Below, piece by piece: positions 18,283-27,259 of a DNA stretch of 64,000 bases; the stretch's first letter is position 1, and each line of letters opens with the position of its first letter. The notes below the pieces were generated by a model that saw only the letters and a list, made by a program, of their open reading frames with translations, searched no databases and had not been told where the DNA came from. The DNA is taken from positions 1 through 64,000 of the forward strand of contig SVCQ01000003.1 of the NCBI GenBank assembly GCA_015058275.1, written 5' to 3'. A program made the position numbers and the translations under genes. This stretch comes from Clostridiales bacterium. Its GTDB lineage: Bacteria; Bacillota; Clostridia; Peptostreptococcales; Anaerovoracaceae.

Positions 18283-18309
18283 TTAGCACTCTTCTTATTA
18301 GAGTGCTAA
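18283..18309. promoter_or_regulatory. CIRCE element (HrcA operator)
   Basis: TTAGCACTC, nine bases, GAGTGCTAA: a perfect match to the CIRCE consensus. It lies upstream of clpB and just upstream of the best -35 box, rather than between promoter and start codon as is common for groE and dnaK operons. Confidence 0.96.
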
Positions 18310-18333
18310 CAATTTTGCGTTTTGGGAGCAAGT

Positions 18334-18359
18334 AAAACGCCCGCCTTGCGGCGAGCGCC
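18334..18359 (-). terminator. Weak terminator after ddl
   Basis: Minus-strand stem GCTCGCC/GGCGGGC around a GCAA tetraloop, followed by GTTTTA, about 10 nt past the ddl stop. The T tract is short. Confidence 0.6.
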
Positions 18360-18367
18360 GGATGTAC

Positions 18368-19567
18368 TTACTCGCCCTGCTTGCCGCCGAGTCTGGCGTT
18401 TGCGAGAATGTTGGTGTCGAATGTGAATGTGAGGGCTTCCTCGGTCCTCATCCTCTTTAGAGCAAGCTCTATCATCCTGCTCAGGAGCTCTTTGTACGGA
18501 ACTCCCACAGGCTCCCAGAGATAGAACGCCAGCGATCCCGGTATAGGATTGATCTCGTTGAAGTAAAGCCTGCCGCTTTCCTCATCGATCATGAAGTCTA
18601 TCCTCGATACTCCGTTGCAGCCAAGAGCCTTAAAGGCCTTTACCGCAAGCTCGCGTATCTCCTCTCTCTTGCCAGGAGCAAGCTCAGCCGGGATCTTCCT
18701 TGAGAGATTGGCCATGCCGGCTCCCTTGGAGCCGCCTGATTTGGCGCCGCCCTTTTTGCCTCCGCTGTTAACATACTTGTCCTCGTAGCTTAATATCTCG
18801 CCCGATGTCAGAGGCTCCTCGCACTCCGAAGCTATGGCTTCGTTCTCATCTCCCAGCACAGCGCAGTTGATCTCTCTGAGCTTTGAGATCGCATGCTCTG
18901 CCATTATGCGGACAGCGTATCTGAACGCATCGTCTATAGCGTCGATGAGTTCGTCCCTGCTTTTGGCTATACCGATACCTACGCTCGAGCCCAGGTTTAC
19001 CGGCTTTATGATCACAGGATATCCGATCGTCTTCTCTATATCCCCGGCGACAGCGTCTATGTCCTCGTAGTCGGACATCGTGTAGACATTGGCATCGAGC
19101 ACAGGGACTCCCGCCTCCTTGAGGACAGCCTTTGTGATCGCCTTGTCCATGCTGATGGCCGATGCCGTCACATCAGGTCCCACGAACGGGATCCCAACGG
19201 TCTTGAGATATCCCTGGAGGGCTCCGTCCTCAACGTTGGTGCCGTGCACTACAGGGAATGCGATATCTATGTCCACAGGCTTTGCACCGCCAAGCAGCTT
19301 TGCAGGATATGGCACAAGCTGTACCCTGCCTCCCTCGTTGACCATGATGACCCTCTGAGACTTTTTGAGCAGCGCAGGGATGTCCCTGTAAGCCTTGATG
19401 TCGCCGACACTGCTGCCGGTGTACATGTCGTTGTCCTTGGTCATGTATACGGGTATTATCTCGTACTTATCCGTATCCATCGCCATGATGGCCTGGATGC
19501 CGGATATCACGGATACCTCATGCTCGACGGTCTTGCCGCCGAACAGCACAGCTACTTTGGTTTTCAT
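18368..19567 (-). CDS. ddl: D-alanine--D-alanine ligase
   Basis: 399 aa from MKTKVAVLFGGKTVEHEVSVISG, with AAAGGAG five bases before the ATG; the 90 residues upstream in the ORF track are out of family and overlap murF. ATP-grasp fold with VKAFKALGCNGVSRIDFM and YFNEINPIPGS as the metal-binding end. A Gly/Lys/Ser-rich stretch (NSGGKKGGAKSGGSKGAG) sits in the mobile-loop region. It makes D-Ala-D-Ala, which MurF, encoded 16 nt upstream, adds to the UDP-MurNAc tripeptide. No signs of D-Ala-D-Lac specificity were checked beyond context. Confidence 0.94.
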   Translation of the reverse strand: MKTKVAVLFGGKTVEHEVSVISGIQAIMAMDTDKYEIIPVYMTKDNDMYTGSSVGDIKAYRDIPALLKKSQRVIMVNEGGRVQLVPYPAKLLGGAKPVDIDIAFPVVHGTNVEDGALQGYLKTVGIPFVGPDVTASAISMDKAITKAVLKEAGVPVLDANVYTMSDYEDIDAVAGDIEKTIGYPVIIKPVNLGSSVGIGIAKSRDELIDAIDDAFRYAVRIMAEHAISKLREINCAVLGDENEAIASECEEPLTSGEILSYEDKYVNSGGKKGGAKSGGSKGAGMANLSRKIPAELAPGKREEIRELAVKAFKALGCNGVSRIDFMIDEESGRLYFNEINPIPGSLAFYLWEPVGVPYKELLSRMIELALKRMRTEEALTFTFDTNILANARLGGKQGE

Positions 19568-19583
19568 ATAAGCTCCTTTATAA

Positions 19584-21212
19584 CTAGTAGTTGTCCGGAA
19601 GGTCGTTCTCGAGCAGTATGTACTTGTGCTCTTTGGTCCTGACCGCATATGCGCGGTTGATGGCGTCCTCGACCTTGTCGAATATCTCGATGTGATCCTC
19701 AGGGAAGCCCTCGCTGAGTATGCCCTCTTTGATAGGCTTTGTGTGTGCGGCTCCCACGAGGAATATCCTGTCGCAGCATGCGGCCGCGTATGTACCGAAC
19801 TTCCTGTTGTACTCGGCCTCGTCCTCGCCGAGCTCAACCATGCCCGGAGTGATGAGTATCCTCATGCCGTCCATCATGGCCAGGGTCTCAACCGCAGCCT
19901 TTGAGCCGATCGGATTCGAGTTGAACGCATCGTCTATTATGGTCACATCGCCGTGGTTCTTCATCTCCATGCGGTGCGGCACGCTCTGTATCCTCCTGAC
20001 AGGGATCCTGAGATCCGCCAGGGAGATGCCGAGCTCATGTGCGACCGCGATGGCGCCCATGACATTGATGACATTGTGGCCGCCCACGAGCTTCATCGAG
20101 AATCTCGCGCTCTCGCCGTCAGGTGCGTTGACAGTAAAGTCAGTGCCGTGATTGGTGACGGCTACATCCGATGCATAGTAGCCGGATTCGGTCCCGTCGG
20201 AATAATACATGACCGGATCATCGTAGAGAGGTCTCGTGCCCCTGCGGCGTCCGAGTTCCTCCTTTATGTACTCGTTGTCCCCGTTGAGGAAGAGCATGCC
20301 TCCGTCAGGTACGGCATCAGCAAGCTCGAACTTGGTCTTTTGGATATTCTCAAGGCTTCCGAAGGTATCGAGATGCTGAGGACCTATCGAAGTGATCAGT
20401 CCGTGATGAGGATGCACAAGATCGCAGTCCTCCTTGATCTCACCGACATACCTCGCACCCATCTCGCACACGAAGACCTCGTGCGTCGGCTTGAGGAACT
20501 TCCTTATGGTGATGACTATGCCCATCGGGGTGTTGTAGCTCTCAGGCGTCACCAGAGTGCTGTATCTCTGCTTGAGGAGAGTCTCGAGATAGAACTTGAC
20601 GCTCGTCTTGCCGTAGCTGCCCGTGACTCCGATTATCTTAAGATCGGGGTTCTGCCTGAGTATGCGCCTGGCATCCCTGATATATCCGTTGTTGATATTG
20701 AGTTCGATCGGCTTGTTGACCGTATTGGCTATCATCTCCATACCGATCTGGCAGCCAACCAGCAGCACAAGCACTCCGCTCATCACTCGCAGAGCGCCGT
20801 CCATAGTCCCCAGCATGTAGGAGATCAGGCATACAGCCCCGATGAACAGCAGGCACAGGAATATGATAGTGCCGACCATCCTCCTGACTCTCGGAGTGAA
20901 TTTGAGAGGCTTTTTTGAATTCATCTCCACCATGAGCCTGTATACCAGGATGATGACTGTGAGAGTGAGCCAGATCAGCACATCCAGCACGATGTCCGCC
21001 CAACCATACCATGACTTCGGCAGGCATATGCGCGCTATGCCGAGAACCTCAGCGAATCTCAGTATCCACTGGAGATGCCTGTTCCTTGACAGCCATGCCC
21101 TCTGCTCGTTGTTCATGTAGGTGTTGAGCTGGAACATGTGCATGTTGTATCTCATTGTCAGCCAGAATGCCGGCAGAGCCAGCACCAGCGTGATAAGCGT
21201 GCGTATTATCAT
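19584..21212 (-). CDS. murF: MurF-type ligase with an N-terminal membrane domain
   Basis: 542 aa. The first ~185 residues hold four hydrophobic segments (for example LITLVLALPAFWLTM, LDVLIWLTLTVIILVY, IIFLCLLFIGAVCLISYML) in place of the usual soluble UDP-binding MurF N-domain. The Mur ligase core follows: P-loop GVTGSYGKTS, ITSIGPQHLDTFGS, DDAFNSNP, then a C-terminal domain. It should add D-Ala-D-Ala to the muramyl tripeptide at the membrane. Its start overlaps the hydrolase gene by four bases and ddl follows by 16 nt, so one operon is likely. A Mur-like ligase acting on another substrate is a less likely alternative. Confidence 0.85.
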   Translation of the reverse strand: MIIRTLITLVLALPAFWLTMRYNMHMFQLNTYMNNEQRAWLSRNRHLQWILRFAEVLGIARICLPKSWYGWADIVLDVLIWLTLTVIILVYRLMVEMNSKKPLKFTPRVRRMVGTIIFLCLLFIGAVCLISYMLGTMDGALRVMSGVLVLLVGCQIGMEMIANTVNKPIELNINNGYIRDARRILRQNPDLKIIGVTGSYGKTSVKFYLETLLKQRYSTLVTPESYNTPMGIVITIRKFLKPTHEVFVCEMGARYVGEIKEDCDLVHPHHGLITSIGPQHLDTFGSLENIQKTKFELADAVPDGGMLFLNGDNEYIKEELGRRRGTRPLYDDPVMYYSDGTESGYYASDVAVTNHGTDFTVNAPDGESARFSMKLVGGHNVINVMGAIAVAHELGISLADLRIPVRRIQSVPHRMEMKNHGDVTIIDDAFNSNPIGSKAAVETLAMMDGMRILITPGMVELGEDEAEYNRKFGTYAAACCDRIFLVGAAHTKPIKEGILSEGFPEDHIEIFDKVEDAINRAYAVRTKEHKYILLENDLPDNY

Positions 21213-22006
21213 GCGGCACCTCCCGTCAGAAGGAAGGACCTGAGGATGCTTCGGAATTCGGCAGGCTTGTACAGGAACGAATAGTGGTTGGTCCCCTCAA
21301 GCACGACCAGGGCCGAATTCGGTATCCTCTCCTCCATGATATGGGCGTCGCCTATCGGTGTATCGAAGTCGAGATCTCCCCAGACTATGAGAGTCTCAGG
21401 CTCCACAAGAGGCATGATGTCACAGAGATCTTCGTTGACCGCCATGACAAGGCATTTCTTCATGACAGGACTTGCGTTCCTGTAGTCCTCAGAGCCCTGC
21501 TTGCTCATCCAGTAGTCGATGACCTCAGGGAAGAGCGAGTGCACGGGCCTGCTCGTGAGGAAATTCCTCATCGCCTTGTATCTCTTTACTTTGAAGTTCT
21601 GTGCGGCCGTGCGCTTTGGCATCACGCCTGCGCTGTCCACGAGCACTATCTTTGATATCTCAAACGGCAGCTCCCCTCTCGAGGCTCTCGCCGCCATCTT
21701 GATTATCATGCGCCCGCCGTAGGAATGGCCGATCAGAGCCGCGCTCCTGATACTAAGAGCATCCATGAAGTCGCAGAAGAAGTCGCAGTAAGCGTCTACG
21801 TTCCATGCCTCAGGCGGCTCCTGGCTCGCTCCGAATCCGGGCAAATCAAATTGAACGACCCTGCACGAATCATTTAAAGCAGATGCGACAGAGTCATAAA
21901 TACTGAGGTCCGTGCCCCAGCCCTGCAGCACGACTGCAGTCTGAGCGGCATCGTCAGGACCCGTTATCTTATAGTTGATTTCAAGACCGTTTATATTAAT
22001 TTCCAT
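21209..22006 (-). CDS. Alpha/beta hydrolase
   Basis: 265 aa. Alpha/beta hydrolase fold with oxyanion region LQGWGTD, nucleophile elbow GHSYGG (Ser near residue 95), acid Asp in VWGDLDFDTP and His in GTNHYSFLY. There is no signal peptide, so it should be cytoplasmic. The start codon is ATG; no clear Shine-Dalgarno is seen, and a TAGAAT box lies eight bases upstream. It overlaps murF by four bases, which ties it to the cell-wall operon, but its substrate is not evident. Confidence 0.85.
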   Translation of the reverse strand: MEININGLEINYKITGPDDAAQTAVVLQGWGTDLSIYDSVASALNDSCRVVQFDLPGFGASQEPPEAWNVDAYCDFFCDFMDALSIRSAALIGHSYGGRMIIKMAARASRGELPFEISKIVLVDSAGVMPKRTAAQNFKVKRYKAMRNFLTSRPVHSLFPEVIDYWMSKQGSEDYRNASPVMKKCLVMAVNEDLCDIMPLVEPETLIVWGDLDFDTPIGDAHIMEERIPNSALVVLEGTNHYSFLYKPAEFRSILRSFLLTGGAA

Positions 22007-22057
22007 ACATAGTTATTCTAACATATCTCATGGCTTAAGTCGCGGAGTCCGGGCCTT

Positions 22058-24406
22058 TTATCCGAGTCCGAGCATCAGCCCGATGACCCGTATCACGACG
22101 GCGGCAAGCCATGCCACGAAACACTGCCATACCACAACGTACAGCGCCCACTTGCCTCCCATCTCGCTCCTGACGGATGCAACAGCGGCCACGCAGGGAG
22201 TGTACAGCAGGCTGAATGCCAGAAGCGACGCTGCAGTCAGCGGGCTCATCACGGCGGCTACCCCGCCGCCTCCTCCGAAGAGTACTCCGAGCACGGACAC
22301 CACGCTCTCCTTGGCCATGAAGCCGCTTATGAGAGATGTGATTATGCGCCAGTCTCCGAGTCCTGCCGGCTTGAAGAGCGGCACGAAGACTCCTGCGATG
22401 GAAGACAGCATGCTGTCCTTTGAATCGCTCACGATATTGAATCCGAAGTCAAAGGTCTTGAGCAGCCACACCACGATGGTCGCAACCAGTATGACCGAGA
22501 AAGCCCTCTGCAGGAAGTCCTTGGACTTCTCCCAGAGCAGGAGGCCTACGTTCCTGAGACCCGGCAGCCTGTAATTAGGCATCTCCATGACGAAAGGCAC
22601 AGCCTCGCCCCTGAAGAGGGTCTTTTTGTACACCAGGGCGACCAGTATGGCCATCACTATGCCGAGGACATACAGGCCTATCATGATGAGCGCCCTGTAG
22701 CTGGCAAAGAATGCGTTTATGAAGAATGCATATATCGGCAACTTGGCCGTGCAGCTCATGAACGGCGTCAGCAGTATCGTCATCCTGCGGTCCCTTTCGG
22801 ACGGCAGAGTCCTTGTGGACATGACAGCCGGCACGGTACACCCGAAGCCTATGAGCATAGGCACTATGCTCCGCCCGGACAGTCCGAGTCTCCTCAGGAT
22901 CTTGTCCATAACGAAGGCGACCCTTGCTATGTAGCCGCTGTCCTCGAGCAGGGACAGGAAGAAGAACATCGTGACTATTATCGGCAGGAAGCTGAGCACG
23001 CTGCCCACTCCCTCGAATATGCCTTCGGTGATCAGGTTGTGTACGACCGGATTGACATCTCCGGCATCGAGTGCCGTCTCGACTGTATTCTGCAGAACTC
23101 CGAGTCCTGATTCTAAAAGGCCCTGGAGCCAGGCTCCTATCACGTTGAATGTCAAAAAGAACACCAGTCCCATGACGATGATGAACACCGGTATAGCCGT
23201 GTACTTGCCGGTCAGTATGTTGTCAAGCGCGCGGCTTCTTTCGCGCTCTCTGGTCTCCTTTGGTTTTTTGACGCAGGCACGGCTCACCTTCATGATGAAG
23301 GCGAACCTCATGTCCGCTATCGCGGCGCTCCTGTCCAGACCGCGCTCCTTCTCCATCTGGAGAGCTATGTGCTCGACCGTCTCCTTCTCGTTGTCGTCAA
23401 GATCGAGCTGCCTGATGACCTGCCCGTCGCCCTCGACTACCTTGTCAGCGGCGAATCTCACGGGGATTCCCGCAGCCTTGGCGTGGTCGTCTATCAGGTG
23501 TATGACCGCATGGAGAGCCCTGTGGACGGCTCCGCCGTGATCGTTCTCATCGCAGAAGTCCTGCCTGGCAGGCTTCTCCTGGTAAGTGGCTATGTGTATG
23601 GCATGCTCGACGAGCTCGTCTATGCCTTGATTCCTGGCTGCGGATATCGGTACGACCGGTACTCCCAGCATGGCCTCCATCGTGTTGACGTCGACCGAAC
23701 CTCCGTTGCCCGTGACCTCGTCCATCATGTTGAGCGCGATCACGACAGGTATCTCCATCTCGAGAAGCTGCATGGTCAGGTTGAGGTTCCTCTCTATGTT
23801 GGTGGCGTCGACTATGTTGATGATGGCGTGAGGCTTGTCCGTAAGCACGAAATTACGGGATACCAGCTCCTCGCTCGAATACGGTGACATCGAGTAAATG
23901 CCCGGAAGGTCTGTTATGAGGGTGTCCGGGTGTCCCGAGATCACGCCGTCCTTGCGGTCGACCGTGACCCCCGGGAAGTTACCGACGTGCTGCCGGGAGC
24001 CCGTGAGCTGATTGAAGAGAGTGGTCTTGCCGCTGTTCTGGTTGCCGACAAGGGCGAATCTCAGCACAGTGCCCTCAGGAAGAGGATTGCCCGTACCCTT
24101 GGGGTGGAAGCGTCCGAACTCGCCGTAGCCCGGGTGCTCCGGCTCCCTGCGCTCCTCGGCCTCTGCGGCCTCCAGCGACTCAGGAGCCTCGCTTATCTCT
24201 ATCTTTGCGGCGTCATCGAGCCTTATGGTCAGCTCGAATCCGTGGATCCTTATCTCCATCGGATCACCCAGAGGCGCGTATTTTACCAAAGTAACAAGGG
24301 CCCCCGGTATGAGGCCCATGTCAAGGAAGTGCTGGCGCAGCGCGCCCTCGCCTCCCACTTCGCTTACTATTCCTGACTCACCTGTCTTTAAGTCCTTTAG
24401 TGTCAA
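22058..24406 (-). CDS. feoB: Ferrous iron transporter, FeoA-FeoB fusion
   Basis: 782 aa. The N-terminal ~75 residues are a FeoA SH3-like domain (MTLKDLKTGESGIVSEVGGEGALRQHF region). The FeoB G domain follows with G1 GNQNSGKTTLFNQLTG, G3 DLPG and G4 NMMD, then a helical GDI-like region and about eight to ten membrane segments with GFGCTVPAVMSTRTL. It imports Fe2+ using GTP. The predicted start is TTG, with GAGG about 11 nt upstream; no better ATG exists. It sits 24 nt after the MFS gene and may be read from that transcript. No Fur box was identified. Confidence 0.95.
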   Translation of the reverse strand: MTLKDLKTGESGIVSEVGGEGALRQHFLDMGLIPGALVTLVKYAPLGDPMEIRIHGFELTIRLDDAAKIEISEAPESLEAAEAEERREPEHPGYGEFGRFHPKGTGNPLPEGTVLRFALVGNQNSGKTTLFNQLTGSRQHVGNFPGVTVDRKDGVISGHPDTLITDLPGIYSMSPYSSEELVSRNFVLTDKPHAIINIVDATNIERNLNLTMQLLEMEIPVVIALNMMDEVTGNGGSVDVNTMEAMLGVPVVPISAARNQGIDELVEHAIHIATYQEKPARQDFCDENDHGGAVHRALHAVIHLIDDHAKAAGIPVRFAADKVVEGDGQVIRQLDLDDNEKETVEHIALQMEKERGLDRSAAIADMRFAFIMKVSRACVKKPKETRERERSRALDNILTGKYTAIPVFIIVMGLVFFLTFNVIGAWLQGLLESGLGVLQNTVETALDAGDVNPVVHNLITEGIFEGVGSVLSFLPIIVTMFFFLSLLEDSGYIARVAFVMDKILRRLGLSGRSIVPMLIGFGCTVPAVMSTRTLPSERDRRMTILLTPFMSCTAKLPIYAFFINAFFASYRALIMIGLYVLGIVMAILVALVYKKTLFRGEAVPFVMEMPNYRLPGLRNVGLLLWEKSKDFLQRAFSVILVATIVVWLLKTFDFGFNIVSDSKDSMLSSIAGVFVPLFKPAGLGDWRIITSLISGFMAKESVVSVLGVLFGGGGGVAAVMSPLTAASLLAFSLLYTPCVAAVASVRSEMGGKWALYVVVWQCFVAWLAAVVIRVIGLMLGLG

Positions 24407-24430
24407 ATCGTCTGTGCCCTCTTTCTTATC

Positions 24431-25663
24431 TTATTCGTCAGCGCTCGCTTTATTGAGCAGCACCCACATCACAAGCGCTGCGACTGCAAAGCCGACTATC
24501 GCATAGAAATTGGTATCGTAGCTGCCGCCTGCCGATTCAAGAAGCGCCGATGAGATCATCGGTCCTATCGTGGCAGCCGGTATGAGGCTGAAGTTGGCTA
24601 TGCTGAAATTGGTCGGGAAGTTGGCCGGACCAAACGCCTTGTTGATATATGCGGAAGTGATGGTCGGGCATCCTCCGTAGGCAAGTCCCACGAGCACAAG
24701 GCCGCAGAGTATGAATATGTACTTGCCTGTCATGCCGCCTAGCGTCAGGGATACTCCCGCACCCAGCATGAACGCGTTATTGACTATGGTGGATACCTTG
24801 CGGCCGAATCTGTCGAAGTTATTGCCCGCCACGATACGTCCCGCTCCGTTGAAGAGAGAGACTATCATGCCCAGCACGGCGGTGCCTCCGAAGGCAACCG
24901 AGATATTGGCCGCGCTGTTGATGACCAGAAGACCTGCGGAATTAAGGAGTATGGCCCATATGGTGAATAGCCAGAACCTCGCCGTCCTGAGCATCTCACC
25001 TGCCGAGTAGTTCCTGACATCTGCAGAAGCCTGCTGTTTGCTGCCCGCCCCTGCGAGGACGGCAAGCTGAGCTGTCTCCTCCGCGTCCGGTGACTTTATG
25101 ATAACAGCCGCCATAGCGCAGACTACAGCAATAACGATGCCGAGTATCCTGAATACAGCCAGAAGCCCCATCGAGCCTATCATGGAATTGACCACAGAGC
25201 CGAGCACGAGGCCGCCCAGGCCGAATCCCATGAGCATGATGCCGGATGCAAGTCCCACCTTGTCAGGGAACCATTTATTGAGCGTGCCTATGACGCCGTT
25301 GTATGCAAATCCGACTCCGCCTCCTCCGAATACTCCGTAGAATATGTATAGCATTACGAGGCTTGATCCCGGCGCCTCAGCCCTGACAAGCGAGACCGCA
25401 AAGAAGCCCACAAAGAGCATTACCGCGGATATGAGCATCCTTACGCGTATGCTGAGCCTCTTGCTTAAAAGTCCGCCTGCGAATCCTCCGAGGCAGAAGA
25501 ATATCATCGATATCGTGAATGTCAGTGAGAGCTGGGATATGCTCCAGTCCGGGAAGAGCTCGCTGAACGGAGTCCTGAATATGGACCACGCATATATCAG
25601 CCCTAAGAAGAGCAGCGTGAGTGTCCCGGCAGCCAGATATATCCATCTTTTGTTTGATTTCAT
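24431..25663 (-). CDS. OFA-type major facilitator transporter
   Basis: 410 aa from MKSNKRWIYLAAGTLTLLFLGLIYAWSIF, with AAGGA ten bases before the ATG; the upstream 48 residues in the track belong to the end of the DUF975 gene read in another frame. Twelve predicted membrane helices. The LGLIYAWSIFRTPF start and GGGVGFAYNGVIGTLNKWFPDK are typical of the oxalate:formate antiporter (OFA) branch of MFS. The family moves small carboxylates, but the substrate here is unknown. It follows DUF975 by 13 nt. Confidence 0.88.
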   Translation of the reverse strand: MKSNKRWIYLAAGTLTLLFLGLIYAWSIFRTPFSELFPDWSISQLSLTFTISMIFFCLGGFAGGLLSKRLSIRVRMLISAVMLFVGFFAVSLVRAEAPGSSLVMLYIFYGVFGGGGVGFAYNGVIGTLNKWFPDKVGLASGIMLMGFGLGGLVLGSVVNSMIGSMGLLAVFRILGIVIAVVCAMAAVIIKSPDAEETAQLAVLAGAGSKQQASADVRNYSAGEMLRTARFWLFTIWAILLNSAGLLVINSAANISVAFGGTAVLGMIVSLFNGAGRIVAGNNFDRFGRKVSTIVNNAFMLGAGVSLTLGGMTGKYIFILCGLVLVGLAYGGCPTITSAYINKAFGPANFPTNFSIANFSLIPAATIGPMISSALLESAGGSYDTNFYAIVGFAVAALVMWVLLNKASADE

Positions 25664-25676
25664 TTCAGTTGTATCC

Positions 25677-26537
25677 TTATCTGACGAAGTCCGTCCTGTC
25701 ATTGTCATTATCTGCAGTGTCTTTGTCTGTGTTGACGTCAGCGGCTTCCGGAGTCTCAGGAGCTGCCTTGACCGGCCTGTCCTCTGCCCTAGGCACTGCC
25801 TCGACATCCACGAGGAGTGCTTCCTGAAGCTCAGGCTCCGCTACAGTGCCCGATGTCTCGCCCTTGAGAGTGCGGTAAAGCTCGGCGTCCGTAGCGTCAT
25901 GGTACGGATTGGTCCAGATGATGTTACCAATGCCCAGAGTGAGCACTCCGAGCATCACCCATCCGATGAACGAAAGGTCAAGCACGAATGCGTCCATCTT
26001 GCTGCCGTACATGAGCTGAGCAGATCTCATCCTTGCCTCAGTGCCCGTGATCTGCGGATCCTCGGCGATGATATACGGTACCATCCTCCACGAGTACGCC
26101 TTGATGATGCCCGGAACGATGAAGCACAGCGTCCACAGGAATACGAAGAGGTCTCTTGTGAACATAGCGGCCACTACGTTGGTGTAATTGCCTTCCACAA
26201 AGCCTCTGCCGATCGTATTGCGGTCGAGGCCCGTCTGAGAGTCCGTAGCGTTGAGCACGAAGAATCTCTTGAGTCCTACCTGTACCGGATTGAAAACGAA
26301 TACCGACAGCAGGAAGGCGACCACGCTTGCAAGCCCGAGGGCTGCGATGGCGCCCTTGATGACTTCCGGCGGTATGTTGTTGATGTCGATCTGCTCGTTA
26401 TTGATATTGACGGTCGTAGTCGGGATAGATCCTCCTCCTGCGACGACCGACAGTATGAACGAAGCGAATATGCATGTGACCCTGTTGGCCCTGAATGCAT
26501 TGCGTCCTCTTTCTTTAAGAATTACTCTGTTCCACAT
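25677..26537 (-). CDS. DUF975 family membrane protein
   Basis: 286 aa with four to five hydrophobic segments. TRDLFVFLWTLCFIVPGIIKAYSWRMVPYIIAEDP and GWVMLGVLTLGIGNIIWTNPY are characteristic of DUF975. The last ~60 residues are acidic and Ala/Glu-rich (DVEAVPRAEDRPVKAAPETPEA), probably a disordered cytoplasmic tail. The function of the family is unknown. AGAAGG precedes the ATG, and a TATAAT at the end of the frdB gene could be its -10 box. Confidence 0.85.
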   Translation of the reverse strand: MWNRVILKERGRNAFRANRVTCIFASFILSVVAGGGSIPTTTVNINNEQIDINNIPPEVIKGAIAALGLASVVAFLLSVFVFNPVQVGLKRFFVLNATDSQTGLDRNTIGRGFVEGNYTNVVAAMFTRDLFVFLWTLCFIVPGIIKAYSWRMVPYIIAEDPQITGTEARMRSAQLMYGSKMDAFVLDLSFIGWVMLGVLTLGIGNIIWTNPYHDATDAELYRTLKGETSGTVAEPELQEALLVDVEAVPRAEDRPVKAAPETPEAADVNTDKDTADNDNDRTDFVR

Positions 26538-26575
26538 AGTAAAATAACCTTCTTTCCGAATTGTGTCACCGAGAG

Positions 26576-26581
26576 ATTATA
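26576..26581 (-). promoter_or_regulatory. Possible -10 box for the DUF975/MFS/feoB genes
   Basis: TATAAT on the minus strand, about 38 nt upstream of the DUF975 ATG and immediately after the frdB stop codon. No good -35 is seen at 17 bp, so this is only a partial promoter call. Confidence 0.4.
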
Positions 26582-27259
26582 TCACAATCTGTTCATATAT
26601 CCTATCGATGAGAGCGTCTGTATACCTGCAGGACATATCTCCCTGCAGGCCAGGGATTTGGAGCAGCCGCGGGCAAAGTGCCGCTTGTACTCCTTTGCTA
26701 TCTCGCGCCTGCGGTCCTTTGTACTGCTGGCCAGCAGATAGCTCTCGTTGGCCATCACGGCTCCGTAGAACCTGCCCTCGGGCCCGACGTAGTTCGGGCA
26801 GACCTCAAGGCAGAGTCCGCACCTCAGGCATCCCGCGGCGGAGTACTGCTGGCCGCGCTCTTTGGCATTCGGCTCCGCCCTCTCTCCGAGATACATAAGA
26901 GCGGCCTTCTGGTGCTCTTCGATGCATGACCTGTCTACCGCAAGATCCGAGATCACCGGGAACTTGCTGAGAGGCTCCAGGAGCAGCATCCCGTCTGCGT
27001 CCGCATCGACAAAATACGAGCACGCAAGAGCGGGTCTTCCGTTGATGACCATCGCGCAGGCGCCGCAGGCCTTCTGGAGGCAGCTGTGCTCCCATTTTAT
27101 CCTGCGGGCAGGTCTTCCCTCTGCATCCCTGAGATCATCCTCTGAGTTGATGGCCTCAAGGATCTGCGAAGCGGTCGTACGGCCGCTGCCCTTATATACA
27201 AAATCCTGATAATAGCTTTCGGATGATGCATCATCCTGACGTTTTATCCTTACTATCAT
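26582..27259 (-). CDS. frdB: Fumarate reductase/succinate dehydrogenase iron-sulfur subunit
   Basis: 225 aa. All three cluster-binding sets are present: [2Fe-2S] in CLQKACGACAMVINGRPALAC, [4Fe-4S] in CLRCGLCLEVCP and [3Fe-4S] in CSKSLACREICP. It carries electrons between the flavoprotein and the membrane quinol subunit. The ATG overlaps the frdA stop by four bases, so translation is coupled. It is last in the frdCAB-type operon. Confidence 0.94.
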   Translation of the reverse strand: MIVRIKRQDDASSESYYQDFVYKGSGRTTASQILEAINSEDDLRDAEGRPARRIKWEHSCLQKACGACAMVINGRPALACSYFVDADADGMLLLEPLSKFPVISDLAVDRSCIEEHQKAALMYLGERAEPNAKERGQQYSAAGCLRCGLCLEVCPNYVGPEGRFYGAVMANESYLLASSTKDRRREIAKEYKRHFARGCSKSLACREICPAGIQTLSSIGYMNRL

